Assembly: GCF_039537705.1 (NCBI RefSeq)
Contig: NZ_BAABBA010000012.1
Location: forward strand, 1 to 64,000
Direction of reading: 5' to 3'
Length of the DNA stretch: 64,000 nucleotides
DNA from: Georgenia daeguensis
GTDB lineage: Bacteria; Actinomycetota; Actinomycetes; Actinomycetales; Actinomycetaceae
A model generated the notes under the pieces. The model did no database searches, had not been told where the DNA came from, and saw only the letters and a program-made list of their open reading frames with translations. Shown here piece by piece: positions 1-8,183 of this stretch. The stretch's first letter is position 1, and every line of letters starts with the position of its first letter. The position numbers and the translations under genes are program-made.

Positions 1-426
1 GCCGCGCCGGCCGCCCCTCGCCCGGCCGCCCACCACCCGCCCGCGGCGGCCGCTCCCGCAGCACCGACCGTCCCCGCCACCGTGCGGCCCCGCGCCGGCA
101 CGACCGCCCCCGCCACCGTGCGCCCCCGCGCCACCGGCCACGATGCCCCGGCGGGCCGGACCCGCCGGGAGCTCCGGGCCCCTGGCAGGAGCAACGCCCG
201 CACGCTCCTGCTGCAGGGCGTCATGCCTCGGCGCGCCTCCCGCTGGCGGCTCCCCACCTGGGCCGAGCTGGCGTCGGACCGGCTCTGGCTGGGGGCGATG
301 GCCGTCGTCCTGCTCGTGCTCACGATCCTGCTCGCAGCCGCCCTCGGTAGTCTGGGCGGCGCCGACAGCTCCGCCGCCGGAGGACCGGCGGTTCCCTATT
401 CCCCGATCTCAGTGAAGGACGACTAG
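1..426 (+). CDS. C-terminal part of a membrane protein, probably a PknA-type Ser/Thr kinase (5' end outside window)
   Basis: The reading frame is open from the first base to a TAG at 424-426, so only the 3' end of the gene is present. The visible part is an Ala/Pro/Thr/Arg-rich linker with a short internal duplication (PATVRPRA-like, twice), then one hydrophobic membrane segment (residues starting LWLGAMAVVLLVLTIL) and a short tail ending in ISVKDD. No kinase motif is visible. The identification rests on position: in actinobacteria the gene just upstream of the PASTA kinase pknB is usually pknA, whose C-terminus has a disordered linker, one membrane helix and a short outside tail. The stop overlaps the GTG of the next gene by one base, so the two are translationally coupled. 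It could also be another membrane protein of the rodA-pbpA-pknA cluster. Confidence 0.55.
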   Translation, partial: AAPAAPRPAAHHPPAAAAPAAPTVPATVRPRAGTTAPATVRPRATGHDAPAGRTRRELRAPGRSNARTLLLQGVMPRRASRWRLPTWAELASDRLWLGAMAVVLLVLTILLAAALGSLGGADSSAAGGPAVPYSPISVKDD

Positions 427-2279
427 TGGTGGACGAGATCCCGCGGGTGCTTGCGGGGCGTTACGAGGTCGGCGAGCTGATCGGGCGCGGCGGCATGGCC
501 GAGGTGCACATCGGCTACGACAACCGCCTCTCGCGCACCGTCGCGATCAAGGTGCTGCGGTCGGACCTCGCCCGCGACGCGACGTTCCAGGCCCGCTTCC
601 GCCGCGAGGCGCAGTCCTCCGCCGCGCTGAACCACCCCTCCATCGTTGCCGTCTACGACACCGGTGAGGAGCAGGTCGCCACCCCGAGCGGCCAGCACAT
701 CACCGTGCCGTTCATCGTGATGGAGTACGTCGAGGGCCACACCGTCCGCAGCCTCGTCTCCGGCGGGGACCCCGTGCCGATCGAGGAGGCCGTCGAGATC
801 GTCGTCGGCGTGCTCTCGGCACTGGAGTACTCCCACCGCGAGGGCATCGTCCACCGGGACATCAAGCCCGGGAACATCATGCTGACCCCCACGGGTCAGG
901 TGAAGGTGATGGACTTCGGCATCGCCCGCGCCATGACGGACTCCGCGGCCACGATGACCCAGACACACGCCGTCGTCGGCACCGCCCAGTACCTCTCCCC
1001 GGAGCAGGCTCGCGGCGAGGTGGTCGACGCGCGCTCGGACCTGTACTCCACCGGCTGCCTGCTCTACGAGCTGCTCACCGGCCAGCCTCCGTTCACCGGC
1101 GACTCGGCCCTCGCCGTCGCCTACCAGCACGTCGGCGAGACCCCGAAGACGCCCTCCAGCGTCGCTCCGGACATCCCCGAGGTCCTCGACCGCGTGGTCC
1201 TCAAGGCGCTGGCCAAGGACCGCAACGACCGCTACTCCGACGCCGCCCACATGCGCGCGGATCTGCTCGCCGCCGTGCGCGGGGGCCGCGTCGAGGCGCC
1301 GGCCACCGCGGTGTGGGGCGCGGCCGGGGCGGCCGCGGGCGCCACCGCCGTCACGACCCCGCTGGCCGCCGCCGAGGCGACCCGGACCATGAGCGCCACG
1401 ACGACGGCGACGCGCGCCGGCGCGCCGGCCCCGGCCGACGAGGAGCCGCCCCGGCGGTCCCGCTGGTGGGTGTGGCTCCTCGCGCTGCTGGGTGTCGCCG
1501 CCGCCGTCGGCATCGTCGCTCTCGTGATGAACCCGGCGAACAACGAGCCGCCGCCGCCCGAGATGGTTCAGGTGCCGGACATGACCGGCCTGGACCAGGT
1601 CGGCGCCCGCCAGGAGCTCGAGGACGTCGGGCTCGTGGCCAGCATCGTCGACGACGTCCCGTCCGACACCGTCGAGGCCGGGCTGTTCGTCGAGTCCGAC
1701 CCGCCGGCCGGCACGGAGATCGAGGTGGGCCAGACCGTCGAGATCGCGTTCTCCTCGGGCCCGGAGGCGGTCGAGGTGCCGAACGTCGTCGGCATGACCC
1801 AGGACCAGGCGGCCAGCGCGCTCGAGGGCGCCGGCCTGACGTCGGGCTCCGTGACGGAGGTGAATGACCCGTCGGCCGCGGCCGGCGACGTCGTCGCGAC
1901 GGATCCGGCCGCCGGGGACTCGGCGGCCCCCGGCTCGCGGGTGAACCTGACGGTGGCCAGCAACCTCGCCGACCTGCCCGACCTGACCGGCAAGACCGAG
2001 GAGGAGGCCTCCGCCGCGCTCGCCGGGCTGGACCTGAACGCGCGCATCACCCAGGAGGAGTCCGCGGACGCCCCGGCGGGCACGGTGATCAGCCAGTCCC
2101 ACCCGGCCGGCGTCGTCGAGCGCGGCACGACCATCACCCTCACGGTCGCCGTCGCCGCGCCCGAGCCCAGCCCCGAGCCGACGACGGAGCCCCCCACCGA
2201 GGAGCCGACCCAGGACCAGACGGAGGCGCCGACGGACGGTCAGCCGACCGACGGCGGCGGCCAGGGCAACGACGGCTGA
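426..2279 (+). CDS. pknB: PknB-type transmembrane Ser/Thr protein kinase with three PASTA domains
   Basis: This is a Hanks-type kinase that senses peptidoglycan fragments or lipid II and phosphorylates cell-division and wall-synthesis proteins. The 617 residues contain a glycine loop (GRGGMAEV), the ATP lysine in VAIKVLR, the catalytic loop HRDIKPGN, the metal-binding DFGIAR and the activation segment GTAQYLSPEQARG. A linker and one membrane helix (WWVWLLALLGVAAAV) follow near residue 350. Outside the membrane are three PASTA repeats (about 385-450, 451-520 and 521-585) and a Pro/Glu/Thr-rich tail. The start is GTG at 426, overlapping the upstream stop; GTG at 429 is equally possible. Actinobacterial orthologues often carry four PASTA repeats, so three is at the short end. 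In mycobacteria PknB phosphorylates the MurJ pseudokinase domain, which is encoded in this window at 35339-39781. Confidence 0.95.
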   Translation: MVDEIPRVLAGRYEVGELIGRGGMAEVHIGYDNRLSRTVAIKVLRSDLARDATFQARFRREAQSSAALNHPSIVAVYDTGEEQVATPSGQHITVPFIVMEYVEGHTVRSLVSGGDPVPIEEAVEIVVGVLSALEYSHREGIVHRDIKPGNIMLTPTGQVKVMDFGIARAMTDSAATMTQTHAVVGTAQYLSPEQARGEVVDARSDLYSTGCLLYELLTGQPPFTGDSALAVAYQHVGETPKTPSSVAPDIPEVLDRVVLKALAKDRNDRYSDAAHMRADLLAAVRGGRVEAPATAVWGAAGAAAGATAVTTPLAAAEATRTMSATTTATRAGAPAPADEEPPRRSRWWVWLLALLGVAAAVGIVALVMNPANNEPPPPEMVQVPDMTGLDQVGARQELEDVGLVASIVDDVPSDTVEAGLFVESDPPAGTEIEVGQTVEIAFSSGPEAVEVPNVVGMTQDQAASALEGAGLTSGSVTEVNDPSAAAGDVVATDPAAGDSAAPGSRVNLTVASNLADLPDLTGKTEEEASAALAGLDLNARITQEESADAPAGTVISQSHPAGVVERGTTITLTVAVAAPEPSPEPTTEPPTEEPTQDQTEAPTDGQPTDGGGQGNDG

Positions 2280-2339
2280 CCCCGCTCGCCCGCCGGCGGG
2301 CGGGAGCTCTGCACCTCAGTCGGCCCGGCGGACGGGATG

Positions 2340-2400
2340 GCTCAGCGCCGGAGGTAGGGCTCAGCGCCGGAGGTAGGGCTCAGCGCCGGACGCTGCTCAG
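2340..2400. repeat. 19-bp tandem repeats duplicating the 3' end of pabA
   Basis: Two perfect 19-bp units (GCTCAGCGCCGGAGGTAGG) lie at 2340-2358 and 2359-2377. A partial unit sits at 2378-2394, and a last partial copy from 2395 is the real 3' end of pabA with its stop codon. The array fills the gap between the convergent pknB and pabA genes. A small GC-only inverted repeat (CGCCCGCC/GGCGGGCG, 2287-2302) just after pknB may add a terminator. Confidence 0.85.
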
Positions 2401-3017
2401 CGCCGCACGAGCGGCGCGAGGCCCTGCGACCGGGCGACCGCGCCGTCGTCGCCGGTGACGGCCAGCCAGTTGGCGAGCAGCCGGTGCCCGCCCTCCGTGA
2501 GCACGGCCTCGGGGTGGAACTGGACGCCGTGCAGCGGCAGGCTCCGGTGCTGCAGGCCCATGACGATGCCGTTCGCCGTCTCGGCGGTGATCTCGAGCTC
2601 CTCGGGCACCGTCTCACGCACGACGGCGAGGGAGTGGTAGCGCGTGGCCGTGAACGGGGTGTCCAGGCCCGCGAACACGCCCGCTCCGCGGTGGGTGACC
2701 TCGGAGGTCTTGCCGTGCATCAGTTCAGGTGCGTGGGTGACGACGCCGCCGTAGACCTCACCGAGGGCCTGGTGGCCGAGGCACACGCCGAGCATCGGCA
2801 GCGCCCGCTCGGCGCAGGCCTGGATGATCTCCATCGAGGCGCCCGCCTCCTTCGGGGTCCCTGGCCCCGGCGAGACCAGCACGCCGTCGTAACCGTCGAG
2901 AGTGCCGGGCACGGCGTCGTTGCGCACCACGGTGGTCTCCGCGCCGAGCTGCTGCAGGTAGCCGACGATCGTGTAGACGAAGCTGTCGTAGTTGTCGACG
3001 ACGAGGATCCGGGACAT
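2397..3017 (-). CDS. pabA: Glutamine amidotransferase subunit of anthranilate/aminodeoxychorismate synthase
   Basis: This class I glutamine amidotransferase releases ammonia from glutamine for aminodeoxychorismate synthase (folate) and/or anthranilate synthase (tryptophan). It starts MSRILVVDNYDSF, and has the oxyanion segment SPGPGTP, the nucleophile motif GVCLGHQ and the catalytic His/Glu in GVQFHPEAVL. At 206 residues it is the normal length for the family. The preferred start is ATG at 3017; a GTG lies one codon upstream. The chorismate-binding partner is not in the window. This position next to pknB is conserved in actinobacteria, including mycobacteria where the gene is named trpG, and the enzyme there may serve both pathways. 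Which pathway dominates cannot be told from sequence alone. Confidence 0.9.
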   Translation of the reverse strand: MSRILVVDNYDSFVYTIVGYLQQLGAETTVVRNDAVPGTLDGYDGVLVSPGPGTPKEAGASMEIIQACAERALPMLGVCLGHQALGEVYGGVVTHAPELMHGKTSEVTHRGAGVFAGLDTPFTATRYHSLAVVRETVPEELEITAETANGIVMGLQHRSLPLHGVQFHPEAVLTEGGHRLLANWLAVTGDDGAVARSQGLAPLVRR

Positions 3018-3117
3018 CACTGCGCTCCCACGGTGCTTGATGCTGAGTGCCGGGCCCTGGAGGGCCGCACCACAGGCCTACCACGACCGGCCGGCCAGGT
3101 CACGGCCCGTCCGCGTC

Positions 3118-3897
3118 TCATGCGTCCTCGAGCACGTCTGCGTACTGCAGGCTCATCGTGCCGGAGTAGGGCGGGAGCTCCAGCTCGGACCGGGTTGTCA
3201 TCGACCAGCCCAGACCGACGGCGTCGACGTACTGCAGGTAGACGGACACCCCGGGTGAGGACTCGAGGGAGGAGACGAGCTGGTCGGGGCCGCCGACGGC
3301 CTCGATGACGTAGGGCGGCGAGTACGTGCGGCCGGCGATGTGCAGCACGTTCCCGACGCAGCGCACCCCGGTGGTGGAGACGACCCGGTGCCCCTGGACG
3401 CTCATCGCCTCGGCACCGCCGGCCCACAACGCGTTCATCACCGCCTCGAGGTCCTGCTGGTGGACCACCAGGTCGTCCGGTGCGAAACCCTCCTGCGCAC
3501 CGTTCTGCGGCGCGTCCCAGAGCTGCACCTCGACGCCGGGGCCGTGCACCTCCTGGAGCGCGAGTGCGGACAGCTCCGCGTCGCCGTCCGGTCCGGTGCC
3601 GTCCGTGGGGGTGTCGGTCCCGTCCCGGAGGAAGGGGGCGATGTCGGCCCGCAGGTCGGCGTTCTCCTTCTCGAGACGCTCGAGGCGCTCTGATTCCGCC
3701 CGCGCCAGGCCCTGGAGGTCCTGGGGCTGGCGCGCCTCGGTCCCCGCGAAGACCGACGCGTTCGCCGCGAAGAGCAGGCCCGCCAGGAGGCCGACGACGC
3801 CGGTGCCGACGGAGAGGCGCGACAGACGACCGGGACGGTCACCGTCGTGCGCCGCACCGTCCGGGCCCGGCGTGCTGGCCGTGGGGGGACCGTCCAC
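3118..3897 (-). CDS. DUF881 family membrane-anchored protein
   Basis: The protein has 259 residues. A short cytoplasmic N-terminus is followed by a membrane helix (TGVVGLLAGLLFAANASVF), a coiled-coil stretch rich in Arg/Glu/Leu (RAESERLERLEKENADLRAD) and then the DUF881 domain (about 100-259), with GVEVQLWDAP, VVHQQDLEAVMNALWAGGAEAMSVQG and GNVLHIAGRTYSPPYVIEAVG. The start is GTG at 3897 behind a strong GAGGAGG. DUF881 proteins sit beside crgA and trpG/pabA in many actinobacteria and are suspected to act in the division or envelope machinery. No biochemical function is established to my knowledge. It is transcribed towards pabA with a 100 bp gap and diverges from crgA. Confidence 0.88.
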   Translation of the reverse strand: MDGPPTASTPGPDGAAHDGDRPGRLSRLSVGTGVVGLLAGLLFAANASVFAGTEARQPQDLQGLARAESERLERLEKENADLRADIAPFLRDGTDTPTDGTGPDGDAELSALALQEVHGPGVEVQLWDAPQNGAQEGFAPDDLVVHQQDLEAVMNALWAGGAEAMSVQGHRVVSTTGVRCVGNVLHIAGRTYSPPYVIEAVGGPDQLVSSLESSPGVSVYLQYVDAVGLGWSMTTRSELELPPYSGTMSLQYADVLEDA

Positions 3898-4067
3898 CAG
3901 TTCCTCCTCCCCGGCCGACGCGCAGGCGTCGGTGAGCCGCGTCCTTCGCGTGCGAGACTACGGTAGGTGATCGGCACGGCCCGCGGGGTCGCGCCCCGAC
4001 TTCGTGCCCGGACCTCGGGCACAGGCACGTGGGCCTCCCTGGTGGAGCGCTCGTGAGGAGTAGCAGC

Positions 4068-4319
4068 ATGCCCGAGTCCAAGAAGCGCAAGAAGGCCACC
4101 GAGAAGGGGCACGAGCCCCGTCCGGCGGCCGTCCCGGCCGTCAGCCCCCGCTGGTGGGCGCCGACCATGGTCACGCTCATGGTGATCGGGCTCGTCTGCG
4201 TCGTCCTCACCTACCTGACCAAGGGCAACCTGCCCGTTCCGGGCCTGGGGAACTGGAACCTGGCCATCGGCTTCTCGGTCATGATCGTGGGCTTCTTCAT
4301 GACCCTGCGCTGGCGCTGA
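4068..4319 (+). CDS. crgA: Cell division protein CrgA
   Basis: CrgA is a small membrane protein of the actinobacterial divisome that contacts FtsZ, FtsI and FtsQ and helps recruit septal peptidoglycan synthases. This 83-residue copy has a basic head (MPESKKRKKATEKG), the family signature SPRWWAPTM at the start of helix 1, a conserved short loop (TKGNLPVPGLGNWNL) and helix 2 ending TLRWR. The start ATG at 4068 has GAGGAG seven bases upstream; a longer in-frame start at 4029 has no such site. A TACGGT hexamer at 3959-3964 is a possible -10 element in the gap shared with the divergent DUF881 gene. The length is typical. Confidence 0.93.
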   Translation: MPESKKRKKATEKGHEPRPAAVPAVSPRWWAPTMVTLMVIGLVCVVLTYLTKGNLPVPGLGNWNLAIGFSVMIVGFFMTLRWR

Positions 4320-4409
4320 CGCGGCGCTCTCCCCGCCGGTTCCATCCCCGGCGCCGCACGGCCGACGCCGCACGGCCGGCTCCGTAGCGCTGCGGCACCC
4401 GGGCAGCCG

Positions 4410-4464
4410 CAAACGACAGGGCCGGGCGGCGAACGACAGGGCGGGCCGCGAAGGACAGGCCGGG
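4410..4464. repeat. Three imperfect ~20-bp tandem repeats after crgA
   Basis: Units of the form CAAACGACAGGGCCGGG, CGAACGACAGGGCGGG and CGAAGGACAGGCCGGG follow one another with a period close to 20 bp. They lie about 90 bp downstream of the crgA stop. No gene spans them. A direct repeat of CGCCGCACGGCCG occurs just upstream (around 4350-4380). Confidence 0.6.
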
Positions 4465-4769
4465 CCCCCGGACGACGTCGAGGCCTACCAGCTCGTATCC
4501 ACTAGAGCCCGCTCAGACGGCCCTCCACCCGTCAGGCCCGCGTCCTTTCCTCTGCCGGCCGTGGCGACGGCGACGCGCGTCGGCTCGCGCCGGCGCCCCC
4601 TCGGGCTGGGGCGCCTCTCTCGTCGGCGCATGCCCGTAGGGCATCCGTAGCGTCCCGCGCGGGCGCTGTTGTCTGTGGTGGTCTGCTCGTCCACCGCGGC
4701 GGCCACGCCCCGCCGTCGAGGCCCCTCGGCCCCACTCTGAAACGACCCGGACACTAGTCGAACTCGTGT

Positions 4770-5115
4770 ACCCACAGACTTACCCCCACCTGGGGATAAT
4801 CACACCTGTGTAAGTTTCCACCGCTGTGTGTACAACTGTGGAAAACCTCCACGCACCCATCCACAAGTGTGCAGAACCATGTGGAGAACTACATGGTTGT
4901 AAGTTTCCTCCGCACGTGTGGTCATGTGCGCCACGATCCGCGTCGTTGCGGTCCTCGCCCCGTGTTCGGGAAAGCTCCGGCGTCCGCCCACGAGGCACAG
5001 GTTGGCGCCGCACAGCGTGTGAATCCGTTGCGCACATCTCCACACCCCTGCATGTGGAAACGCGTTCCCGTGCGGCGCGCGACTGTGGACGGGCAGGCCA
5101 CAGCGGGGGATAACG
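4770..5115. promoter_or_regulatory. Cluster of DnaA-box-like motifs in a gene-free interval
   Basis: The 1.1 kb between crgA and the rhomboid gene (4320-5448) holds no convincing gene. Within it, 4770-5115 is enriched in TGTGGA/TCCACA words: GGGGATAATC, AACTGTGGAAAA, ATCCACAAGTG, ATGTGGAGAAC, CATGTGGAAAC, GACTGTGGAC and GGGGGATAAC. The motif GTAAGTTTCC(A/T)CCGC occurs twice (from 4810 and from 4899). An 8-bp inverted repeat AACCATGT/ACATGGTT (4875-4882 and 4891-4898) flanks one box. Most boxes carry one or more mismatches to TTGTCCACA or TTATCCACA, so binding is inferred only. Open frames crossing this area have no family resemblance. Confidence 0.5.
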
Positions 5116-5347
5116 GGAGGGCAGCGGCTTCCTCGCCCCGGAGGTGGGTCCCGTAGGGATCATGACGGCGCGAGGAAACTGTCGTCGGGAGCCACGTGAG
5201 GCCATGAGGCTCGAGGGCCCTGCAGCTAGAGGCCGGTGAAGTTGGAGGCCGGGGCCCGGCCCACCCACACGTCGACGGGCAGCCGTCGGTAACCTGAGAG
5301 ACGGAGATCGTGCCGTTGCCTCGAACCGACCACACCCCTCAGCCCGG

Positions 5348-5466
5348 TGCGGCTGCAGGTTCAGCCAGTGGGCCAGGTGAGGCTGCAGCGCAGCCAGGCC
5401 GCCAGGTGAGGCCGCTGGTTCGGCCAGGCCGCCAGTGCGGCTCCGGGTTCAGCCCAGCAGCGGGGC
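5348..5466. repeat. Degenerate repeats copying the 3' end of the rhomboid gene
   Basis: A segment TGCGGCTGCAGGTTCAGCC (from about 5348) resembles TGCGGCTCCGGGTTCAGCC at the true 3' end of the rhomboid gene, which includes its stop at 5449-5451. Between them GCCAGGTGAGGC occurs twice and GCCAGGCCGCCA-like words recur. This looks like an older, eroded duplication of the gene end, similar in kind to that beside pabA. Confidence 0.6.
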
Positions 5467-6306
5467 GTAGCGCGCGACCACGAGCGCCACGAGGAGGGCG
5501 GCGACAAACACCGTGGCGACGACCCCGACGAGCGTCCGCCGGTTCCGTGGCGCGTGCGCGTACGCCAGCGCGAGGAGGGCCCCGGTGAGCGCCCCGCCCA
5601 GGTGGGACTGCCACGAGATGCCGGCGAAGACGAACCCGAGGACGAAGTTCAGGGCGATGAGGATGAGGATCTGCGTTGCGTCCCGGCCGAACTTCCGCAT
5701 GACGATGAAGATCGCCGCGAAGAGCCCGAACACCGCGCCCGAGGCGCCGACGACGGAGGTGCTCCAGGACGGGCCGGCCGGGTTCGCCAGCAGCAGCACC
5801 GCAACCGACCCTCCGACCGCGGAGAGCAGGTACAGGGCAGTAAAACGCCAACGCCCCAGCGCAGGCTCCAGGACCGATCCCACGATCCACAGGGCGTACA
5901 TGTTGAGGGCGAGGTGGAGGGTGCCGCCGTGGAGGAACGCGGAGGTGAGGAACCGGTACGGCTCCTGCACACCGAGGGCGGGCATGAAGATGAAGCTGCC
6001 GGTGACCGTCAGGCCCGGCACGCGCTGGGCGAGGTATGCCACCACGCACAGCGCGATGAGGGTGATCGTGACGACGGGCCGTCCGCCGCGGGCGCGTCCA
6101 CCGAGCACGGTGCGCGTCGCGGGCACCCTCGCCCGCGCCTCGTTGACGCAGTCGACGCACTGGATCCCGACGGCCGCGGGCCGCTGGCACTCCGGGCAAG
6201 CCGGGCGCCCGCATCGTTGGCACCGCACGTAGGAGACGCGGTCGGGGTGACGGGGGCAGACCGGCACCTGCGGGGTGCCGATCTGCCCGTGAGCGTGCTC
6301 CGTCAT
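5449..6306 (-). CDS. Rhomboid-family intramembrane serine protease with N-terminal zinc-finger
   Basis: The 285-residue protein begins with a B-box-like cysteine/histidine cluster (about residues 17-53: CPRHPD, CQRC, CPEC, CVDC) that probably binds zinc. Six or more hydrophobic helices follow. The rhomboid active site is complete: HLALN (His131, Asn135) in helix 2, the nucleophile Ser189 in GASGAVFG and His235 in SHLGG. Rhomboids cut membrane proteins inside the bilayer; substrates here are unknown. The gene follows the cyclophilin gene with only four bases between them, so they are likely co-transcribed. The zinc-finger plus rhomboid layout is common in actinobacteria. Confidence 0.93.
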   Translation of the reverse strand: MTEHAHGQIGTPQVPVCPRHPDRVSYVRCQRCGRPACPECQRPAAVGIQCVDCVNEARARVPATRTVLGGRARGGRPVVTITLIALCVVAYLAQRVPGLTVTGSFIFMPALGVQEPYRFLTSAFLHGGTLHLALNMYALWIVGSVLEPALGRWRFTALYLLSAVGGSVAVLLLANPAGPSWSTSVVGASGAVFGLFAAIFIVMRKFGRDATQILILIALNFVLGFVFAGISWQSHLGGALTGALLALAYAHAPRNRRTLVGVVATVFVAALLVALVVARYAPLLG

Positions 6307-6310
6307 GCGA

Positions 6311-6832
6311 CTACTCGGTGACGGTCACCGAGTTGATGGTGATCTCCTCCACCGGACGGTCCATGGACCCGGTGGCGGTGCTGCCGATCTTGTCCACGAC
6401 GGCGCGGGAGGCCTGGTCGACCACCTTGCCGAAGATGGTGTGCTTGCCCTGCAGCCAGGTGGTCGGGGCAGTCGTGATGAAGAACTGCGAGCCGTTGGTG
6501 CCGCGGCCCATGCGCTTGCCGGCGTTCGCCATCGCGAGCACGTAGGGCTCGGTGAAGTTGAGCTCGGGGTGAATCTCGTCGTCGAACTGGTAGCCCGGGC
6601 CGCCGGTCCCGTTACCGAGCGGGTCGCCGCCCTGGATCATGAAGTTGGGGATCACGCGGTGGAAGATCGAGCCGTCGTACAGCGGGCGGTTGGTCTCCTC
6701 GCCGGTGGCCGGGTCGGTCCACGTCCGAGCGCCCGTGGCCAGCTCGGTGAAGTTCTTGACCGTCTTCGGCGCGTGGTTCGGGTAGAGCTCGACGGTGATG
6801 TCGCCCGCCGAGGTGTGCAGAGTGGCTTCCAT
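6311..6832 (-). CDS. ppiA: Peptidyl-prolyl cis-trans isomerase, cyclophilin type
   Basis: A 173-residue cytoplasmic cyclophilin. It starts MEATLHTSAGDITVELYPNHAP and carries the core catalytic signature FHRVIPNFMIQGGDP, then GTGGPGYQFDDEI, MANAGKRMGRGTNGSQFFIT and the His-containing LQGKHTIFGKV. The catalytic Arg (HRV), Phe (FMIQ), Gln (MIQGG) and His (GKHTIFG) are all present. I chose ATG at 6832 because it starts the conserved first strand; an in-frame start at 6997 would add a Gly/Pro-rich, non-conserved leader. It is the equivalent of mycobacterial ppiA, which also lies close to gyrA and the tRNA-Ala/Ile genes. Confidence 0.93.
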   Translation of the reverse strand: MEATLHTSAGDITVELYPNHAPKTVKNFTELATGARTWTDPATGEETNRPLYDGSIFHRVIPNFMIQGGDPLGNGTGGPGYQFDDEIHPELNFTEPYVLAMANAGKRMGRGTNGSQFFITTAPTTWLQGKHTIFGKVVDQASRAVVDKIGSTATGSMDRPVEEITINSVTVTE

Positions 6833-7076
6833 GCCCCGATCCTCGCACGGCCCGCCCCCTGGCGGCACGGGGGGTCCGTCCTCCGCCGTCGGGGAGGGAC
6901 CTCCGACCCAGGAGCCGGTCCCCACTCCCGACCGTGCACCGTCGCCACGTGCCGTGGAACCATGCAAGCCTGGGCGCGTTCGACCAAGAGAGTGCAAGAT
7001 GGATCGCAGTGGAGCGCGTCACCGGTCGGTGCGCGCCGCCGCAGGGATTTGTCCTCGAGACGACCAGGGAGAGCAC

Positions 7077-7901
7077 ATGTTGCGCAAGCGCAAGGCAATC
7101 GTGGTGGTAGAGCCGGAGCACAAGTTCGACGCCGAACGGTTGCGCAAGCAGGCCGCGGCACTGGGAGCCGTCGCGCAGGTGCAGGCCGCGCAGGCGGCCA
7201 AGCAGGCTGCCGTCGCGCGGGAGCAGGCGGCCCACCTCGCCGAGCTCAGCAAGGACTGGGCGACCCCCCGCGTGGAGGCCGCGGCCGCCTGGGCCGGGCC
7301 GAAGGTGGACAAGGCGTGGCGCGAGACCGTCAAGGCGACCGCACCCAAGGTGGAGCATGCGACCGAGCGGGTGCGCCCCGCCGTCGACAACGCTTACGAG
7401 CGCATCGTGGACGACTACCTGCCGCGCGTGCAGAAGGCGATGCACGACGCTGCGGACGCCGCTGCTGCGGGTGAAGGTCTCTCCGGCAAGGCGAGCAAGG
7501 CCGGCCGGGCGGCTCGCAAGGCCCTCGCCGAGCCGCCCCAGAAGAGCCACGGCTTCGGCAAGACCCTCGGCTGGGTGCTGGTGGGCACGGCGGCCGCCGG
7601 CACGGGCTACCTGCTGTGGCGGCGCAGCCAGCCGGTCGACGACCCGTGGGCGGAGGAGTACTGGGAGGACACCACGGTGACCTCGCCGGCCGCCTCCACG
7701 ACCTCGACGGACTCCGGGACCGCCGGCGGCGCCGCCTCGACGGTGAAGGAGAAGGTCGGCGAGGCCAAGGAGAAGCTCGCGGGCGCGGCAGACTCCTCCG
7801 GCGCCAAGCCCGGCCAGACCTGGGAGACTGACACGGCGCGGCCGGGCCAGGAGCACAAGGTCGAGGACGAGGGCCCGAGCGGGACCACCCCCGCCCCCTG
7901 A
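7077..7901 (+). CDS. Predicted membrane-anchored helical protein, function unknown
   Basis: 274 residues. The first ~165 are strongly helical and Ala/Lys/Arg/Glu-rich (repeated AQAAKQAAVAREQAAHL, apolipoprotein-like heptads). One membrane helix follows (KTLGWVLVGTAAAGTGYLLWRR), then an acidic WAEEYWED motif and a disordered tail ending TTPAP. The start is ATG at 7077 with AGGGAGAG upstream. Proteins of this shape lie near gyrA in other actinobacteria, but I know of no assigned function. A perfect hairpin follows the stop. Confidence 0.8.
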   Translation: MLRKRKAIVVVEPEHKFDAERLRKQAAALGAVAQVQAAQAAKQAAVAREQAAHLAELSKDWATPRVEAAAAWAGPKVDKAWRETVKATAPKVEHATERVRPAVDNAYERIVDDYLPRVQKAMHDAADAAAAGEGLSGKASKAGRAARKALAEPPQKSHGFGKTLGWVLVGTAAAGTGYLLWRRSQPVDDPWAEEYWEDTTVTSPAASTTSTDSGTAGGAASTVKEKVGEAKEKLAGAADSSGAKPGQTWETDTARPGQEHKVEDEGPSGTTPAP

Positions 7902-7940
7902 TCCGCGGATCCTTCGCCGGACACCGGCCCCAGCACACGG

Positions 7941-7964
7941 ACGCGGCCTCCTCGGAGGCCGCGT
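7941..7964 (+). terminator. Intrinsic terminator-like hairpin
   Basis: Perfect 11-bp inverted repeat ACGCGGCCTCC / GGAGGCCGCGT with a two-base TC centre, 40 bp after the stop at 7901 and followed by a T-containing run (TCGTCGTCGTCG). Confidence 0.75.
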
Positions 7965-8183
7965 TCGTCGTCGTCGCTTCGTTGTCGTCGGCACGTCCGT
8001 GCGACGGCCGTGCGGCGGTGTGCGGCGGTGGTCCCGGGGGGCCCGACGCCGCCCCGGGCGACCACCCGCGCGCTGGCTCCGACGATCCGGTCAGGAATCG
8101 AGAAGCGCCGGGCCGTGGCCGAGCCCTACCGTCGTCACAGCGCCCGCCGAACCGGGCCGCACCAGCGAGGGAAGGGAGCGCAC

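Noticed and set aside
4780..5268. A 162-codon leftward frame in the crgA-rhomboid gap
   Set aside because: Crosses the DnaA-box-like repeats, has no good start or family resemblance, and its composition is atypical for this genome.
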